This document shows positions 43,704 to 53,057 of a stretch of DNA of 64,000 nt, piece after piece (within the stretch, counting starts at the first letter, position 1; each line of letters opens with the position of its first letter). Position numbers and translations under genes: made by a program. The DNA is from Streptomyces flavofungini (GTDB lineage: Bacteria > Actinomycetota > Actinomycetes > Streptomycetales > Streptomycetaceae). The stretch spans positions 1,426,001 through 1,490,000 of the forward strand of contig NZ_CP128846.1 in NCBI RefSeq assembly GCF_030388665.1, in the 5' to 3' direction. The notes under the pieces are model-generated. The model was given only the letters and a program-made list of their open reading frames with translations, searched no databases and had not been told where the DNA came from.

Positions 43704-44900
43704 TCAGCCGACCTCCGCGACCTCGTGCCCCGGCGCGTTCGGCGTCGTCGGCTTCTTCCGGCCGCACGTCCTCGCGGCGCCGGCCGTGGCCTCCTGCGGC
43801 GCCCGGGCGACCGCGCGCCACCAGGGGGCCTCGGGCCTGGCGTCGGACGAGGGCTCGAAGGGCTCGCCGGGGATCGGCAGGGCGACGGCGGTGTCCGCGG
43901 CGCGGGCGGCGGCGAGGGTGCCCTCGCCGGGCTCCGACCAGGGGTGCGGCGCGAGGTTGAACGTGCCCCAGTGGATGGGCAGCAGGACGCCGTGCGGGGT
44001 GCCGCCCTGGAGGTCCAGGTGGGCGCGAACGCCTTCCTCGGGACGCATGTGGATGTCGGGCCAGAAGTCCGCGTAGGCGCCGATCTGGATCATCGTGGCG
44101 TCGAACGGGCCGTGCTGGGCGCCGATGTCCGCGAAGCCGGGGAAGTAGCCGGTGTCGCCGCTGTGGAAGACCCGGTGCTCGGGGCCGCGCACGGCCCAGG
44201 ACGCCCACAGCGTGTGCTGCTGGTTGCGCAGGCCGCGCCCGCAGAAGTGCCGCGCGGGTGTCGCCGTCAGGGTCAGGCCGCCGACGTCCGTGGACTCGTG
44301 CCAGTCGAGCTCGCGCAGCCGGTCCGCGGGCACGCCCCAGCGCTCCAGGTGGGCGCCGACGCCGAGCGGCACCGCGAACACCGTGTCCGTACCGGCGAGC
44401 GCCTTGATGCTGGGCAGGTCCAGATGGTCGTAGTGGTCGTGGGAGATCACGACGGCGTCGACGGGACCGAGCGCCGCGAGCGGCACCGGCACCGGGTGCA
44501 GCCGCTTCGGCCCGGCGAAGGCGAACGGCGAGCACCGGTCGCCCCACACGGGGTCGAAGAGCACCCGGCGTCCGTCGATCTCGGCGAGGACGCTGGAGTG
44601 CCCCATCCAGGTGAGCCGCAGGCCGCTCGCCGGGGTCTTCGCGAGGTCGGCGAGCGTCGTCGCGTGCACCGGGATCGGCTCGGAGGGGGTGCGGCGGACC
44701 CGCTCCTCCTTGCGGAAGTAGATCTTGGCGAACTCGATGGCGGACCCGGACGGCCTGGTCCGGGCGCCCAGCGGGTTCTGGAACGAGCCGTTCGCGAAGT
44801 GGGGCGATCTCTGGATGCGCGCCAGCCGCTCCCCCGCGGGGTCCGCGCCGAAGGCGGCGGGCCGCAGGGAGCGGAGCCGGGAGCTCGAGAACCAGGACAC
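43704..44900 (-). CDS. Metallo-beta-lactamase-fold hydrolase (NAPE-PLD/UlaG-like)
   Basis: A 398-residue MBL-fold enzyme. LTWMGHSSVLAEIDGRRVLFDPVWG, the metal motif HDHYDHLD, TPARHFCGRGL, VFHSGDTGYF and PIHWGTFNLAPHPW match the family that includes N-acylphosphatidylethanolamine phospholipase D and UlaG. Two metal ions should be bound. It acts in or near the cytoplasm; no signal peptide is clear. The GTG start at 44900 follows GGAGG. Divergent from the AhpD-like gene. Confidence 0.87.
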   Translation of the reverse strand: MSWFSSSRLRSLRPAAFGADPAGERLARIQRSPHFANGSFQNPLGARTRPSGSAIEFAKIYFRKEERVRRTPSEPIPVHATTLADLAKTPASGLRLTWMGHSSVLAEIDGRRVLFDPVWGDRCSPFAFAGPKRLHPVPVPLAALGPVDAVVISHDHYDHLDLPSIKALAGTDTVFAVPLGVGAHLERWGVPADRLRELDWHESTDVGGLTLTATPARHFCGRGLRNQQHTLWASWAVRGPEHRVFHSGDTGYFPGFADIGAQHGPFDATMIQIGAYADFWPDIHMRPEEGVRAHLDLQGGTPHGVLLPIHWGTFNLAPHPWSEPGEGTLAAARAADTAVALPIPGEPFEPSSDARPEAPWWRAVARAPQEATAGAARTCGRKKPTTPNAPGHEVAEVG

Positions 44901-45128
44901 GGCACCTCCAGAAACAGGATTGCTCAGGCTTCCCCCATTATGTGCACCACCTCCGGCAACGGCCGCCGGGGCCGGACCGGGCGCCACGGCCTCCGCCCGG
45001 CCGCCCCCGGCGGCCGTTCGCACCCGCCCTCGGGCCGCTCCGGGCCCCGATGTCACATCCGGCCGCCCTCGATCCGTCTCATCCACGAGACGGCGAGACC
45101 ACGCCGCGCACGCACCGGAGGTGGCCCC

Positions 45129-45707
45129 ATGGCCCGCATTTCACTCACCCCACCCCGCACTCTCTTCTTCCGCGCCATGGAGTGGTACTCGAAGCGCACC
45201 TACGGCAAGGTCCTCGACCCGGGCAAGGCGATGGCCCACAACCGCCGCGTCCTCTGGTCCTACCTGCGCTTCGAGCAGTCCGTCGCCAAGTACGGCAAGC
45301 TCGACGCCGACCTGAAGGCGCTGGCCGAGATGGCGTCGGCGGCGGCGATCGGCTGCTCCTGGTGCATGGACTTCGGCCACTGGGAGAGCCGACGGCGCGG
45401 CATGGATCCGCGCAAGCTGCGTGACGTACCGCTGTGGCGCGAGAGCGACGCCTACACGGCGCTGGAGCGGGACGTGATGGCGTACGCGGAGGCGATGACC
45501 GCGAATCCGCCGGAGGTCGACGACGAACTCGCCGCCCGGCTCCTCGGCCGCCTCGGCGAGGCCGCGTACGTGGAGCTGACCATGATGGTGGCCGTCGAGA
45601 ACCTGCGCTCGCGGTTCAACTCCGCGATGGGGCTGACCAGTCAGGGCTTCAAGGAGTCCTGCGACCTGCGCGACGCACCCGCGGGGAAGTCCCGGCCCAC
45701 GGTGTGA
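45129..45707 (+). CDS. Carboxymuconolactone decarboxylase/AhpD-like protein
   Basis: A 192-residue helical protein of the carboxymuconolactone decarboxylase superfamily. The redox-type motif GCSWCMDFGHWESRRRG has CxxC and the downstream histidine of AhpD-like peroxidase partners, which suggests an antioxidant role. LDADLKALAEMASAAAIG precedes it. ATG 45129 is preceded by GGAGGTGG. Divergent from the MBL-fold gene with 228 bp between them. Confidence 0.87.
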   Translation: MARISLTPPRTLFFRAMEWYSKRTYGKVLDPGKAMAHNRRVLWSYLRFEQSVAKYGKLDADLKALAEMASAAAIGCSWCMDFGHWESRRRGMDPRKLRDVPLWRESDAYTALERDVMAYAEAMTANPPEVDDELAARLLGRLGEAAYVELTMMVAVENLRSRFNSAMGLTSQGFKESCDLRDAPAGKSRPTV

Positions 45708-45794
45708 GCCGCCGGACCAGAAGGCCAGAAGGCCAGAGGGCCACGGGCCACGGGCCACGGGTCAAGGGGCCATGGTGTACTACTGACCACCGAC

Positions 45795-45814
45795 TACTGA
45801 TCGCCCAGTCAGTA
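45795..45814 (+). promoter_or_regulatory. TetR-type operator upstream of the amino acid dehydrogenase
   Basis: TACTGA (45795-45800) and TCAGTA (45809-45814) are inverted with 8 bp between. A further TACTGA lies at 45781-45786. The downstream TetR gene is the likely ligand-controlled repressor. Inferred. Confidence 0.55.
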
Positions 45815-45899
45815 GCAAGAAGTACGCCAGGCAGCGCACCGGCCGGTGGTGCCCCCGCAGGTGGGGGGCCGCCGTCGGCAGACCCGCAGGAGCCGCCCC

Positions 45900-47144
45900 A
45901 TGTCCGCGTCCGCGACGCCGCAGTCCCCCGACTCCCCGCCCCTGCTGTCCCTCACCTGGACCGACCACGTCACCGGGCGTCGCGGCTTCCTGGTGGTCGA
46001 CCGGCTGGTGCGCGGGGTGTGCAGCGGAGGCCTGCGGATGCGGCCGGGCTGCACCCTGGAGGAGGTCGCCGGGCTCGCGCGCGGGATGACGATGAAGGAG
46101 GCCCTGCACTACGACCCGCGGGCCCGCTACGTCCCGCTCGGCGGCGCCAAGGGCGGCATCGACTGCGATCCGCGGGACCCGGCGGCGTACGACGTGCTCG
46201 TGCGCTATCTGCGGGCGATGCGCCCCCACATCGCGGAGTTCTGGACCATGGGCGAGGATCTGGGGCTGACCCAGGACGTCGTCGACCGGGCCGCCGCCGA
46301 GGCCGGTCTGACCTCCTGCGTGCAGGCCGTCTACCCGCTCCTCGACGACGAGGCGGCCGCCCGGCGGCGCCTCGCGGACGCGTTCGCCGTCGAGGTCGAC
46401 GGGGTCGGCCTCGACGCGCTGGTCGGGGGCTGCGGGGTCGCGGAGTCCGTGCTCACCGCGCTCGACGCGGCGGGCACGGACCCCGCCCGCGCGCGCGTGG
46501 CCGTGCAGGGGCTCGGCACCATGGGCGGTGCCACCGCCCGCTTCCTCTCCCGGGCCGGGCTCACGGTCGTGGCGGTGGCCGACATCAAGGGCACCGTCGC
46601 CAACCCCGACGGCCTGGACGTGGAGGCGCTCCTCGCCGCCCGCGACGCGTACGGCACCGTCGACCGCGCGGCGCTGCGCCCCGGCGACCGCGAGCTCCCC
46701 GACGACGCCTGGCTCTCGGCCGACGCGGAGGTGCTCGTACCGGCCGCCGTGTCGTACGCGATCGACACCGCCAACCAGGACCGGATCAGGGCCCGCTGGA
46801 TCGCGGAGGCGGCCAACATGCCGGTGCGTGCGGACGCGGAGCGGCTGCTCACCGCGCGCGGCGTCGAGGTCCTGCCGGACGTGGTGGTCAACTCGGCGAC
46901 GAACGCGTGGTGGTGGTGGACGCTGTTCGGCGACATCGGCACAGGCGCCGCGGCGGGAGCCGCCGGAACGGCCCTGGCCGACGAGGCCTTCGCGCACACC
47001 CGCCGCGCCATGCGGGCGCTGGTCGGGCAGGTGCTCGCGCGGGCGCGCAGGGACGGTACGACACCACGGGCCGCGGCACACGCCCTGGCCGCGGACCGCC
47101 TCCCGGAGATCACGGACCGCTTCGGCTGGTACGCGCCACGGTGA
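45900..47144 (+). CDS. Glu/Leu/Phe/Val dehydrogenase family protein
   Basis: A 414-residue amino acid dehydrogenase. GGLRMRPGCTLEEVAGLARGMTMKEALHYDPRARYVPLGGAKGGIDCDP contains the catalytic lysines, and VAVQGLGTMGGATARFLSRAG is the NAD-binding fold; ANMPVRADAERLL and VVVNSATNAWWWW are also conserved. It would reversibly deaminate a branched or aromatic amino acid. The operator at 45795-45814 and the adjacent TetR gene suggest induced catabolism. Confidence 0.86.
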   Translation: MSASATPQSPDSPPLLSLTWTDHVTGRRGFLVVDRLVRGVCSGGLRMRPGCTLEEVAGLARGMTMKEALHYDPRARYVPLGGAKGGIDCDPRDPAAYDVLVRYLRAMRPHIAEFWTMGEDLGLTQDVVDRAAAEAGLTSCVQAVYPLLDDEAAARRRLADAFAVEVDGVGLDALVGGCGVAESVLTALDAAGTDPARARVAVQGLGTMGGATARFLSRAGLTVVAVADIKGTVANPDGLDVEALLAARDAYGTVDRAALRPGDRELPDDAWLSADAEVLVPAAVSYAIDTANQDRIRARWIAEAANMPVRADAERLLTARGVEVLPDVVVNSATNAWWWWTLFGDIGTGAAAGAAGTALADEAFAHTRRAMRALVGQVLARARRDGTTPRAAAHALAADRLPEITDRFGWYAPR

Positions 47145-47217
47145 CGCCCGCCGCGCGGCGGGCACCGCGCCCGCCGCGCATACGCCCTGCGAGACGCGCG
47201 TAGGTAGGGTGCACGGC

Positions 47218-47829
47218 GTGACAAGAGTGCGGTTGAGCGTGGCGGAGCGGCGGGCGGAGCTGCTGACCGCCACCGTCGAACAGATCGAGGCACGCGGGGT
47301 GGCCGCCGTGCGCATCGCGGACGTCGCGGCCGCGCTCGGAGTGAGCAACGCGCTCGTCCTGTACCACTTCTCGACCAAGGACGAGCTGGTCGCCGCCGCC
47401 TTCGCGCATGCCGCCGAGGGTGACCTCGCGCATCTGCACAAGCTTCTGGGCCGCCGTACGTCGGCGGTGCGCAGGTTGCGGGCGGCGGTGCGCTGGTACG
47501 CGCCGACGGGCCCGGCCAAGGGGTGGCGGCTGTGGATCGAGGGGTGGGCCTCGGCGCTGCGCGAGCCCGCGCTGCGGTCGGTCACCCGGGACCTGGACCG
47601 CCGCTGGAAGGCGGCCCTCGCCGACGTCATCGCCGAGGGTGTGGCCGCGGGTGAGTTCCGCTGCCCCGACCCGCGGGCCGCGGCTCTGCGCCTGACGGCC
47701 TTCCTCGACGGACTCGCCGTCCAGGTGACGGCCTACCCCGGCTCCGTGTCCCGGGCACGGGCGCGGGCCTGGGCGGACGAGGCGCTGGCCCACGAACTCG
47801 GCGTGGCCCCGGAGGCCTTGAAACCCTGA
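47218..47829 (+). CDS. TetR-family transcriptional regulator
   Basis: A 203-residue TetR regulator. ELLTATVEQIEARGVAAVRIADVAAALGVSNALVLYHFSTKDELVAAAF is the typical HTH and helix-3/4 region, followed by the ligand-binding helices. AGGTAGGG precedes the GTG at 47218. It lies 73 bp after the dehydrogenase and probably represses it at the TACTGA site. Confidence 0.9.
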   Translation: MTRVRLSVAERRAELLTATVEQIEARGVAAVRIADVAAALGVSNALVLYHFSTKDELVAAAFAHAAEGDLAHLHKLLGRRTSAVRRLRAAVRWYAPTGPAKGWRLWIEGWASALREPALRSVTRDLDRRWKAALADVIAEGVAAGEFRCPDPRAAALRLTAFLDGLAVQVTAYPGSVSRARARAWADEALAHELGVAPEALKP

Positions 47830-47886
47830 GCCCCCCCGGGGCCCGGACCTCGCGGTGCGCCCCAGTCCCGCCCCTCTCCCGAAACC

Positions 47887-47930
47887 GCGGCTCCGCCCCG
47901 GACCCCGCTCCTCGAACGCCGGAGGGGCTG
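47887..47930. repeat. Interspersed intergenic GC repeat, copy 3
   Basis: CGGCTCCGCCCCGGACCCC followed by CTCGAACGCCGGAGGGGCT resembles the repeats at 17033 and 32567. It sits between the TetR gene and the 3' break of the SIMPL gene. Confidence 0.65.
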
Positions 47931-47939
47931 TCCATTGGA

Positions 47940-48631
47940 CCGGGCGTCCGCGTGCGCCGCCTCCCGAGCCTCGGCCCGCAGGGGCCGCGCGTCCGCCAGG
48001 TCGAAGGTCACCCCGTTGATCCGCACGGCATCCCCCGCAGCGGCCACCGCCGCCTTGACCACCCGCCCGGTGCGACGCGGCTCACGCACCTTCACGCTGA
48101 AGCGCTGCGCGGCCCGGTACCCGGTGAGCTTTGAGGCCCCGCCACCGTCGTCGTGGACGGCGGAGAGTTCCAGGCTGTCCGTACGGACGTCGCGCTCGGC
48201 GACCTGCTGACCGCGCAGGGCGTCGAGCAGGGAGTTCGCGGCGGCGTGCTGCGCGGCGAGGGCCTTCTCCGCGGTCGGCGCGGTGACTTCCACGGCCATG
48301 CCGACGACGGCCAGGTCGGATGCGGCGCTCGCGGAGCCCGTGCCGGTGACGGTCACGGTGGACGGGGAGGGCGTGGGGTCGGCCTGCGTGAAGGGGACAG
48401 GGGCGGGCGCAGGCGCGGCGAGGGCGTGACCCGGCGCCGCGGAGGCCAGGGCGGGCCGAGTGCGGCGAGCACGACGACAGCCGCCGTGAGGGCGCGCACC
48501 GAGCCGCGCGGACGCGGGGCACGGGCGGGCCCGGCGCCGGTGGGAGCCGGGTCCCCGTCGCGGGCGGGCGGGCGCGGAGCTCGGGCAGGCAGGCGCCGAG
48601 CTGGGGCGGGCGGGCGCGGGGCCGCGGACAT
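47940..48631 (-). pseudogene. SIMPL (DUF541) domain gene, frameshifted and 3'-truncated
   Basis: An export-type N-terminus (MSAAPRPPAPARR... VRALTAAVVVLAALG) is in one frame from ATG 48631. The SIMPL domain (TVTVTGTGSASAASDLAVV; LSAVHDDGGGASKLTGYRA; RINGVTFDLADA) is in another, so a frameshift near 48440-48460 separates them. The domain stops matching the family at ADARSNGQ, where the interspersed repeat begins, losing roughly the last 50-60 residues. A base-call error at the frameshift is possible; the 3' loss looks real. Confidence 0.7.
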
Positions 48632-48769
48632 GGCGGGAGTCCTTCCGGTGTGCCGGTCACCGCCCCGAGGGGACGGCCGGCCGTCATCCCAGCACCCGAG
48701 CGCCGACGCCCGGCTCCGCCACTCCCGCCCTGTCACTTCACCGGTCGATGCCGCCGCCGGGGCCCAGCC

Positions 48770-49573
48770 CTACAGCGGCATCAAGTCCGGCCGCTTCGCG
48801 GCCACATGGTCGCCGGAGGACTCCCCGCGCAGCCGTCGCCCGATCCACGGCACCAGGTGCTCGCGCGCCCAGTGGATGTCGTCGCGCCGCTCCTCCAGGG
48901 GGCCGCGCGGCGGCAGCGGGGGCCAGGGCTGCTCCGGGTCGGCGGGGACCTCGATGCCGAGGACCTGGGCGGCCCGCAGCGCGACGCGGGTGTGCCCTTC
49001 GGCCGACAGGTGGAGGCGGTCGTCGTCCCAGGCCCGCCGGTCCTGCACGGACTTCAGGGACCACAGGTCGAGGACCGGGCAGCCGTACCGGTCGGCGACC
49101 GCGCGGACATGGCCGTTGTACGTGGCGATCTTGCCGCGCAGATGCTTGAGGAGGGCCACGCCCCGGGTGTCGAAGCCGGTGGTGACGACGACGGTGCCGA
49201 CGGCGGACGCGAGGTCGGCGACGGCGCGCTCGAACCGCTCGGCGACCTCGTCGGGGTCGGTGCCGGGCCGGATGATGTCGTTGCCGCCCGCGGCGAACGT
49301 GACCAGGTCGGGCGCCAGCTCCTTGGCGCGCGGCACCTGGTCCGCGACGATCTGGTCGAGCAGCTTGCCGCGCACGGCGAGGTTGGCGTACCGGAACGAG
49401 TGCTCGGGCACGCGGTCGTCGAGGAGGACGGCGAGCCGGTCGGCCCAGCCGACGAAGGTGCCGTCGGGTCCGGGATCCCCCACCCCTTCGGTGAAGCTGT
49501 CGCCGACCGCTGCGTAGGAGGTGAAGGTGTTCGTAGGTGCGTTCTTGATGAAGTGTGTCGACTCTGCTGTCAC
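48770..49573 (-). CDS. SGNH/GDSL-family hydrolase
   Basis: A 267-residue SGNH hydrolase. The block I motif is SYAAVGDSFTEG (nucleophile Ser26), block III TFAAGGNDII and block V DDDRLHLSAEGH. It probably deacylates or hydrolyses an ester. It has no obvious signal peptide. The GTG start at 49573 fits the family start MTAESTHF; the gene is downstream of the GH36 alpha-galactosidase by 78 bp. Confidence 0.88.
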   Translation of the reverse strand: MTAESTHFIKNAPTNTFTSYAAVGDSFTEGVGDPGPDGTFVGWADRLAVLLDDRVPEHSFRYANLAVRGKLLDQIVADQVPRAKELAPDLVTFAAGGNDIIRPGTDPDEVAERFERAVADLASAVGTVVVTTGFDTRGVALLKHLRGKIATYNGHVRAVADRYGCPVLDLWSLKSVQDRRAWDDDRLHLSAEGHTRVALRAAQVLGIEVPADPEQPWPPLPPRGPLEERRDDIHWAREHLVPWIGRRLRGESSGDHVAAKRPDLMPL

Positions 49574-49651
49574 GTCGTCACATCTTTCCTGGCGACAAGT
49601 GACCTACGCCATCGTAATAAGGGGTTGACGAGGGGTGAGATAGGCCATTGG

Positions 49652-51781
49652 TCAAGATTGCGCCAACCCGGAATACGCGCCCGTGACCTCTCGGTTCCGC
49701 CGGAACCGGAACACGGCCGCGGCCAGGTCCCCCCGCAGCCCGGTCCGCAGGCCGTGGTGCAGCAGCACCGCGCCACGATGGACCGCCCCCGTCTCCCGGC
49801 ACGTGTAGGACGCCGCCGGATCCAGCCCCCGCAGCCGCACCGGGGGTGTCTCCTGCCCGTACGCCTGCGCCGGAAGCCAGGTCAGGACGACGACGTCGTC
49901 CCCGAGGACGTACTGGACCGCGCACAGGCCGCCGTCGGGGTCCCGCAGCCGGTACAGGTCGCCGCGCTGCACGACGGGCCTGATCTCCTTGTACAGCTCG
50001 ACCCAGCCGCGCGCCTCGGCGAGCTCCGCCGTGCTCCACCGCGTCAGGTCGCCGCCGACGCCGAGCACACCCGCCATCGCGCTGACGAAGCGGAACCCGA
50101 GCGAGCTGACGCGCCCGTTGAGCTGGGTGTTCGGGCTGTCGGTGACCCACGCGGCCATGACCCGCGCGGGGTGGATCTGACTGAATCCGTGCTGGATGGC
50201 GAGCCGGTCGAGGGGGTCGGTGTTGTCGGACGTCCAGACCTGGTCGGTGCGCGCGAGGACGCCGAGGTCGACGCGCCCGCCGCCGCCCGAACAGGACTCG
50301 AAGGCGACCTGGGGGTGCGCCGCCCGCAGGCGGTCGAGGAGGCCGTAGAAGCCGTGCACATGGGCGTCCCAGAGCCGCTGTGGGTAGGGCTCGCCGGGCC
50401 AGCCCGCGTCGCTGAAGCAGCGGTTGAAGTCCCACTTCACGTAGTCGACGGGCGCGCTGGTCAGGAGCGCGTCGAGCTGTTCCCAGAGGTGGTTCCGCAC
50501 ATCATCGCGCGCGAGGTTGAGGACGAGCTGGTTGCGGAACTCGGTGCGGGTCCGGCCGGGGTGGTGCTGCACCCAGTCGGGGTGCGCGCGGTACAGGTCG
50601 CTGTCCGCGTTGACCATCTCCGGCTCGACCCAGATCCCGAACCGCATGCCGAGGGCGTGCACGTGGTCGGCGAGCGGCCCCAGCCCGCCGGGGAAGCGGT
50701 CGGGGTTGGGCGTCCAGTCGCCGAGCCCGGCCCGGTCGGACACGCGCGCGCCGAACCACGCGTCGTCGACGACGAACAGCTCGACGCCGAGCTCCGCGGC
50801 CCGCTCCGCGAGGGCCCGCTGCTGCTCCTCGGAGATGTCGAACCCGGTGGCCTCCCAGGAGTTGTAGAGCACGGGCCGCACCTCGTCCGCGTCCGGGATC
50901 ACGTGCGCGCGCTGGTACGCGTGCCAGGCCCGGCTCGCCGCGCCGAAGCCGCCGTCGCTCCACAGCCCCGCGAAGACGGGTGTGGTGAGCGAGGTGCCGG
51001 GCGGGAGCAGCGTCTGTCCGGAGTCGTCGTGCCCGCTGCCGCCGGTGATCTGTACGGCGCCGTCCGGGAGTTGGTGCACGCAGATCCGCCACGACCCGGA
51101 CCACGCGAGCGCGCAGCTGTAGACCTCGCCGCGCTCCTCGGTGGCACCGTCCGCGTCGAGCGCCACCCAGGGCAGGTGCTGGTGCCCGGTGTGCCCGCGG
51201 CGGCTGCCGATGACCTTCTCCCCGTACGTGAGGGCGGACCGTACGAGACGGGACTCCGCCGCCCAGCGCCCATGCAGCTGCGAGAGCCGCCAGCGTTCGC
51301 GCAGGGGCAGGGTCCAGGTCGCGGCGTCGGCCCGCAGCACCTCCAGCTCCGTCGCCCCGGTCGGTTCGTTGCGCAAGGTGGCGTACCGCTCGACGACGTC
51401 ACCGCGCATCCGGTACGACAGCGTGACCTGGAGGCCGTGCACGGCGTCGGTGAAGTGCAGCTGGAGGTCGCCGTCGGCGCCCTCGGCCCACCGCAGGAAC
51501 CGCCACTCCGTCCCGCGCACCCCGCCGCCGCGCACCGAGAGCGCGGGCCGCACGAACCGCGGGCCGCCCTCGACCGGGTACTCCTCGCGGCCGTCCAGCC
51601 GGGACTCGAAGGGCCGCTCCGGGGGCGTCGGCGCCGCCGCGAGCGCTTCGGCGTCGGCCAGTGCGATCCGCGGGCCCCAATGCAGGTGCAGCAGCTCGTC
51701 CCGGTCCGTGAGACGCAGCGCGTAGCTGCTGGTGGGCCCCGAGAGGAGCCAGGTCCGGCCGTCTGCGCCGATCTCGATCAT
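49652..51781 (-). CDS. GH36 alpha-galactosidase
   Basis: A 709-residue glycoside hydrolase of family 36. YVKWDFNRCFSD holds the nucleophile (D451) and SDNTDPLDRLAIQHG the acid/base (D519); LYNSWEATGFDISEEQQ and VVDDAWFGAR are also diagnostic. It hydrolyses terminal alpha-galactosides such as melibiose or raffinose-type sugars, probably in the cytoplasm as no signal peptide is seen. ATG 51781 is used; an upstream in-frame ATG would add 11 residues. Divergent from the PTP gene. Confidence 0.94.
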   Translation of the reverse strand: MIEIGADGRTWLLSGPTSSYALRLTDRDELLHLHWGPRIALADAEALAAAPTPPERPFESRLDGREEYPVEGGPRFVRPALSVRGGGVRGTEWRFLRWAEGADGDLQLHFTDAVHGLQVTLSYRMRGDVVERYATLRNEPTGATELEVLRADAATWTLPLRERWRLSQLHGRWAAESRLVRSALTYGEKVIGSRRGHTGHQHLPWVALDADGATEERGEVYSCALAWSGSWRICVHQLPDGAVQITGGSGHDDSGQTLLPPGTSLTTPVFAGLWSDGGFGAASRAWHAYQRAHVIPDADEVRPVLYNSWEATGFDISEEQQRALAERAAELGVELFVVDDAWFGARVSDRAGLGDWTPNPDRFPGGLGPLADHVHALGMRFGIWVEPEMVNADSDLYRAHPDWVQHHPGRTRTEFRNQLVLNLARDDVRNHLWEQLDALLTSAPVDYVKWDFNRCFSDAGWPGEPYPQRLWDAHVHGFYGLLDRLRAAHPQVAFESCSGGGGRVDLGVLARTDQVWTSDNTDPLDRLAIQHGFSQIHPARVMAAWVTDSPNTQLNGRVSSLGFRFVSAMAGVLGVGGDLTRWSTAELAEARGWVELYKEIRPVVQRGDLYRLRDPDGGLCAVQYVLGDDVVVLTWLPAQAYGQETPPVRLRGLDPAASYTCRETGAVHRGAVLLHHGLRTGLRGDLAAAVFRFRRNREVTGAYSGLAQS

Positions 51782-52048
51782 CGAACCCCCAGAGCTCCAC
51801 AGAAGCGGAAACAAATCTCAACAGGCACGCGCGTGTACGCACATCTTCGAGCCCATACGACCACCGGGGCAACGCCCGCGCACCTCCCGCGTACGCCACC
51901 CTGGCGCGCCCCCGTGCGCACCTCCGGGCACCCCCGCACCAGGGCTGATTGCCTCAGGAACCCGTGTCGTATCGTCGAAGGCGCAACCAGCGGCGGGCCG
52001 TGTGCCCGCGAGGTCGCGCGAAGCCGCCCCCGAACCTGAGGAGACCCC

Positions 52049-52846
52049 GTGACGCAGCAGGTCCCGTCGACCGAGCCCGAGCTGGCCGGCGTGCGCAACT
52101 TCCGTGACGTGGGCGGCCTTCCGACGCTCGACGGCCGCCGGCTGCGCCACGGCGTCCTCTTCCGCAGCGGTCACCTCGCGCACGCCACGGAGGCCGACGC
52201 CGCGTTCCTCGGCTCGCTGGGCCTGCACACGATCTTCGACTTCCGCAACGCCGCCGACCAGCGCCTGGAGGGCCCGGACGTGGCGCTGCCGGGCGTGCGC
52301 AACGTGAATCTGCCGCTGACGGACCCCGCCGACGGCGCCGAGTTCTGGAAGATGGTCCGCGACGGCGACCTGGACCAGCTGCGCTCGGCCCTGTCCGACG
52401 GCAGGGCGGCGGGCCGGATGTTCGCGTCGTACCGGACGATCATCAAGGAGCGCACGGCCGAGCACAGCCGGGTCCTGCACGCGCTGGCCGAGGACAGCGT
52501 GCCGGCCCTCATGCACTGCGCGGCGGGCAAGGACCGGGCCGGCCTGTCCATAGCAGTGACGCTGCTCGCGGTCGGCGTGGAGCGCGACGCGATCATGGCG
52601 GACTACCTGGAGTCGAACGCCAAGCACCGCCGCTACAAGGTGCACCGCAGCAGCACCGCGGCGGACGCGATGTCCCCCGAGGTGATGGAGCTCCTGAGCC
52701 CGCTGTTCGACGCCCGCGCCGAGTATCTGGACGCGGCCTTCGAGACCATCGCGCTGACGTGGGGCGACACGGACACGTATCTGGAGCGGGGCCTCGGCGT
52801 CAGCGCGCAGACGCGTGAGCGGCTGCGCGAGCGCCTGCTCGACTGA
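52049..52846 (+). CDS. Tyrosine-protein phosphatase (PTP-like)
   Basis: A 265-residue tyrosine phosphatase of the bacterial MptpB/SIW14 type. GVRNFRDVGGLPT and the P-loop HCAAGKDRAG (156-165; Cys157, Arg163) are clear. It would hydrolyse phosphotyrosine or phosphoinositides. The GTG start at 52049 follows TGAGGAG. Divergent from GH36 with 267 bp of promoter region. Confidence 0.92.
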   Translation: MTQQVPSTEPELAGVRNFRDVGGLPTLDGRRLRHGVLFRSGHLAHATEADAAFLGSLGLHTIFDFRNAADQRLEGPDVALPGVRNVNLPLTDPADGAEFWKMVRDGDLDQLRSALSDGRAAGRMFASYRTIIKERTAEHSRVLHALAEDSVPALMHCAAGKDRAGLSIAVTLLAVGVERDAIMADYLESNAKHRRYKVHRSSTAADAMSPEVMELLSPLFDARAEYLDAAFETIALTWGDTDTYLERGLGVSAQTRERLRERLLD

Positions 52847-52874
52847 CCCGCGCGGCCCCTCGCCCCGCCGCCCC

Positions 52875-53057
52875 CTACTGGTTCTTGCCCCCGAGCACGA
52901 ACAGCAGATAGACGAAGAACGCGAACACGTGGCCCACGGCCACATAGATGATCAGCCGGACCCACAGGGCGCGCGGGAACTTCTCCTGCATGACCATGCG
53001 GCGCTCGGGCCGCGCCGCCTCCTCGGGGCGGGCCTGCGGCTGCTCAGATTCCGTCAT
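52875..53057 (-). CDS. Small DUF6126-like membrane protein
   Basis: A 60-residue protein with one clear membrane segment (LWVRLIIYVAVGHVFAFFVYLLFVLG). From memory this matches DUF6126 of Streptomyces. Its start overlaps the XRE-cupin stop by 14 bp, so it is co-translated with that regulator. Function unknown; it could be the membrane partner or target of the regulator. Confidence 0.75.
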   Translation of the reverse strand: MTESEQPQARPEEAARPERRMVMQEKFPRALWVRLIIYVAVGHVFAFFVYLLFVLGGKNQ

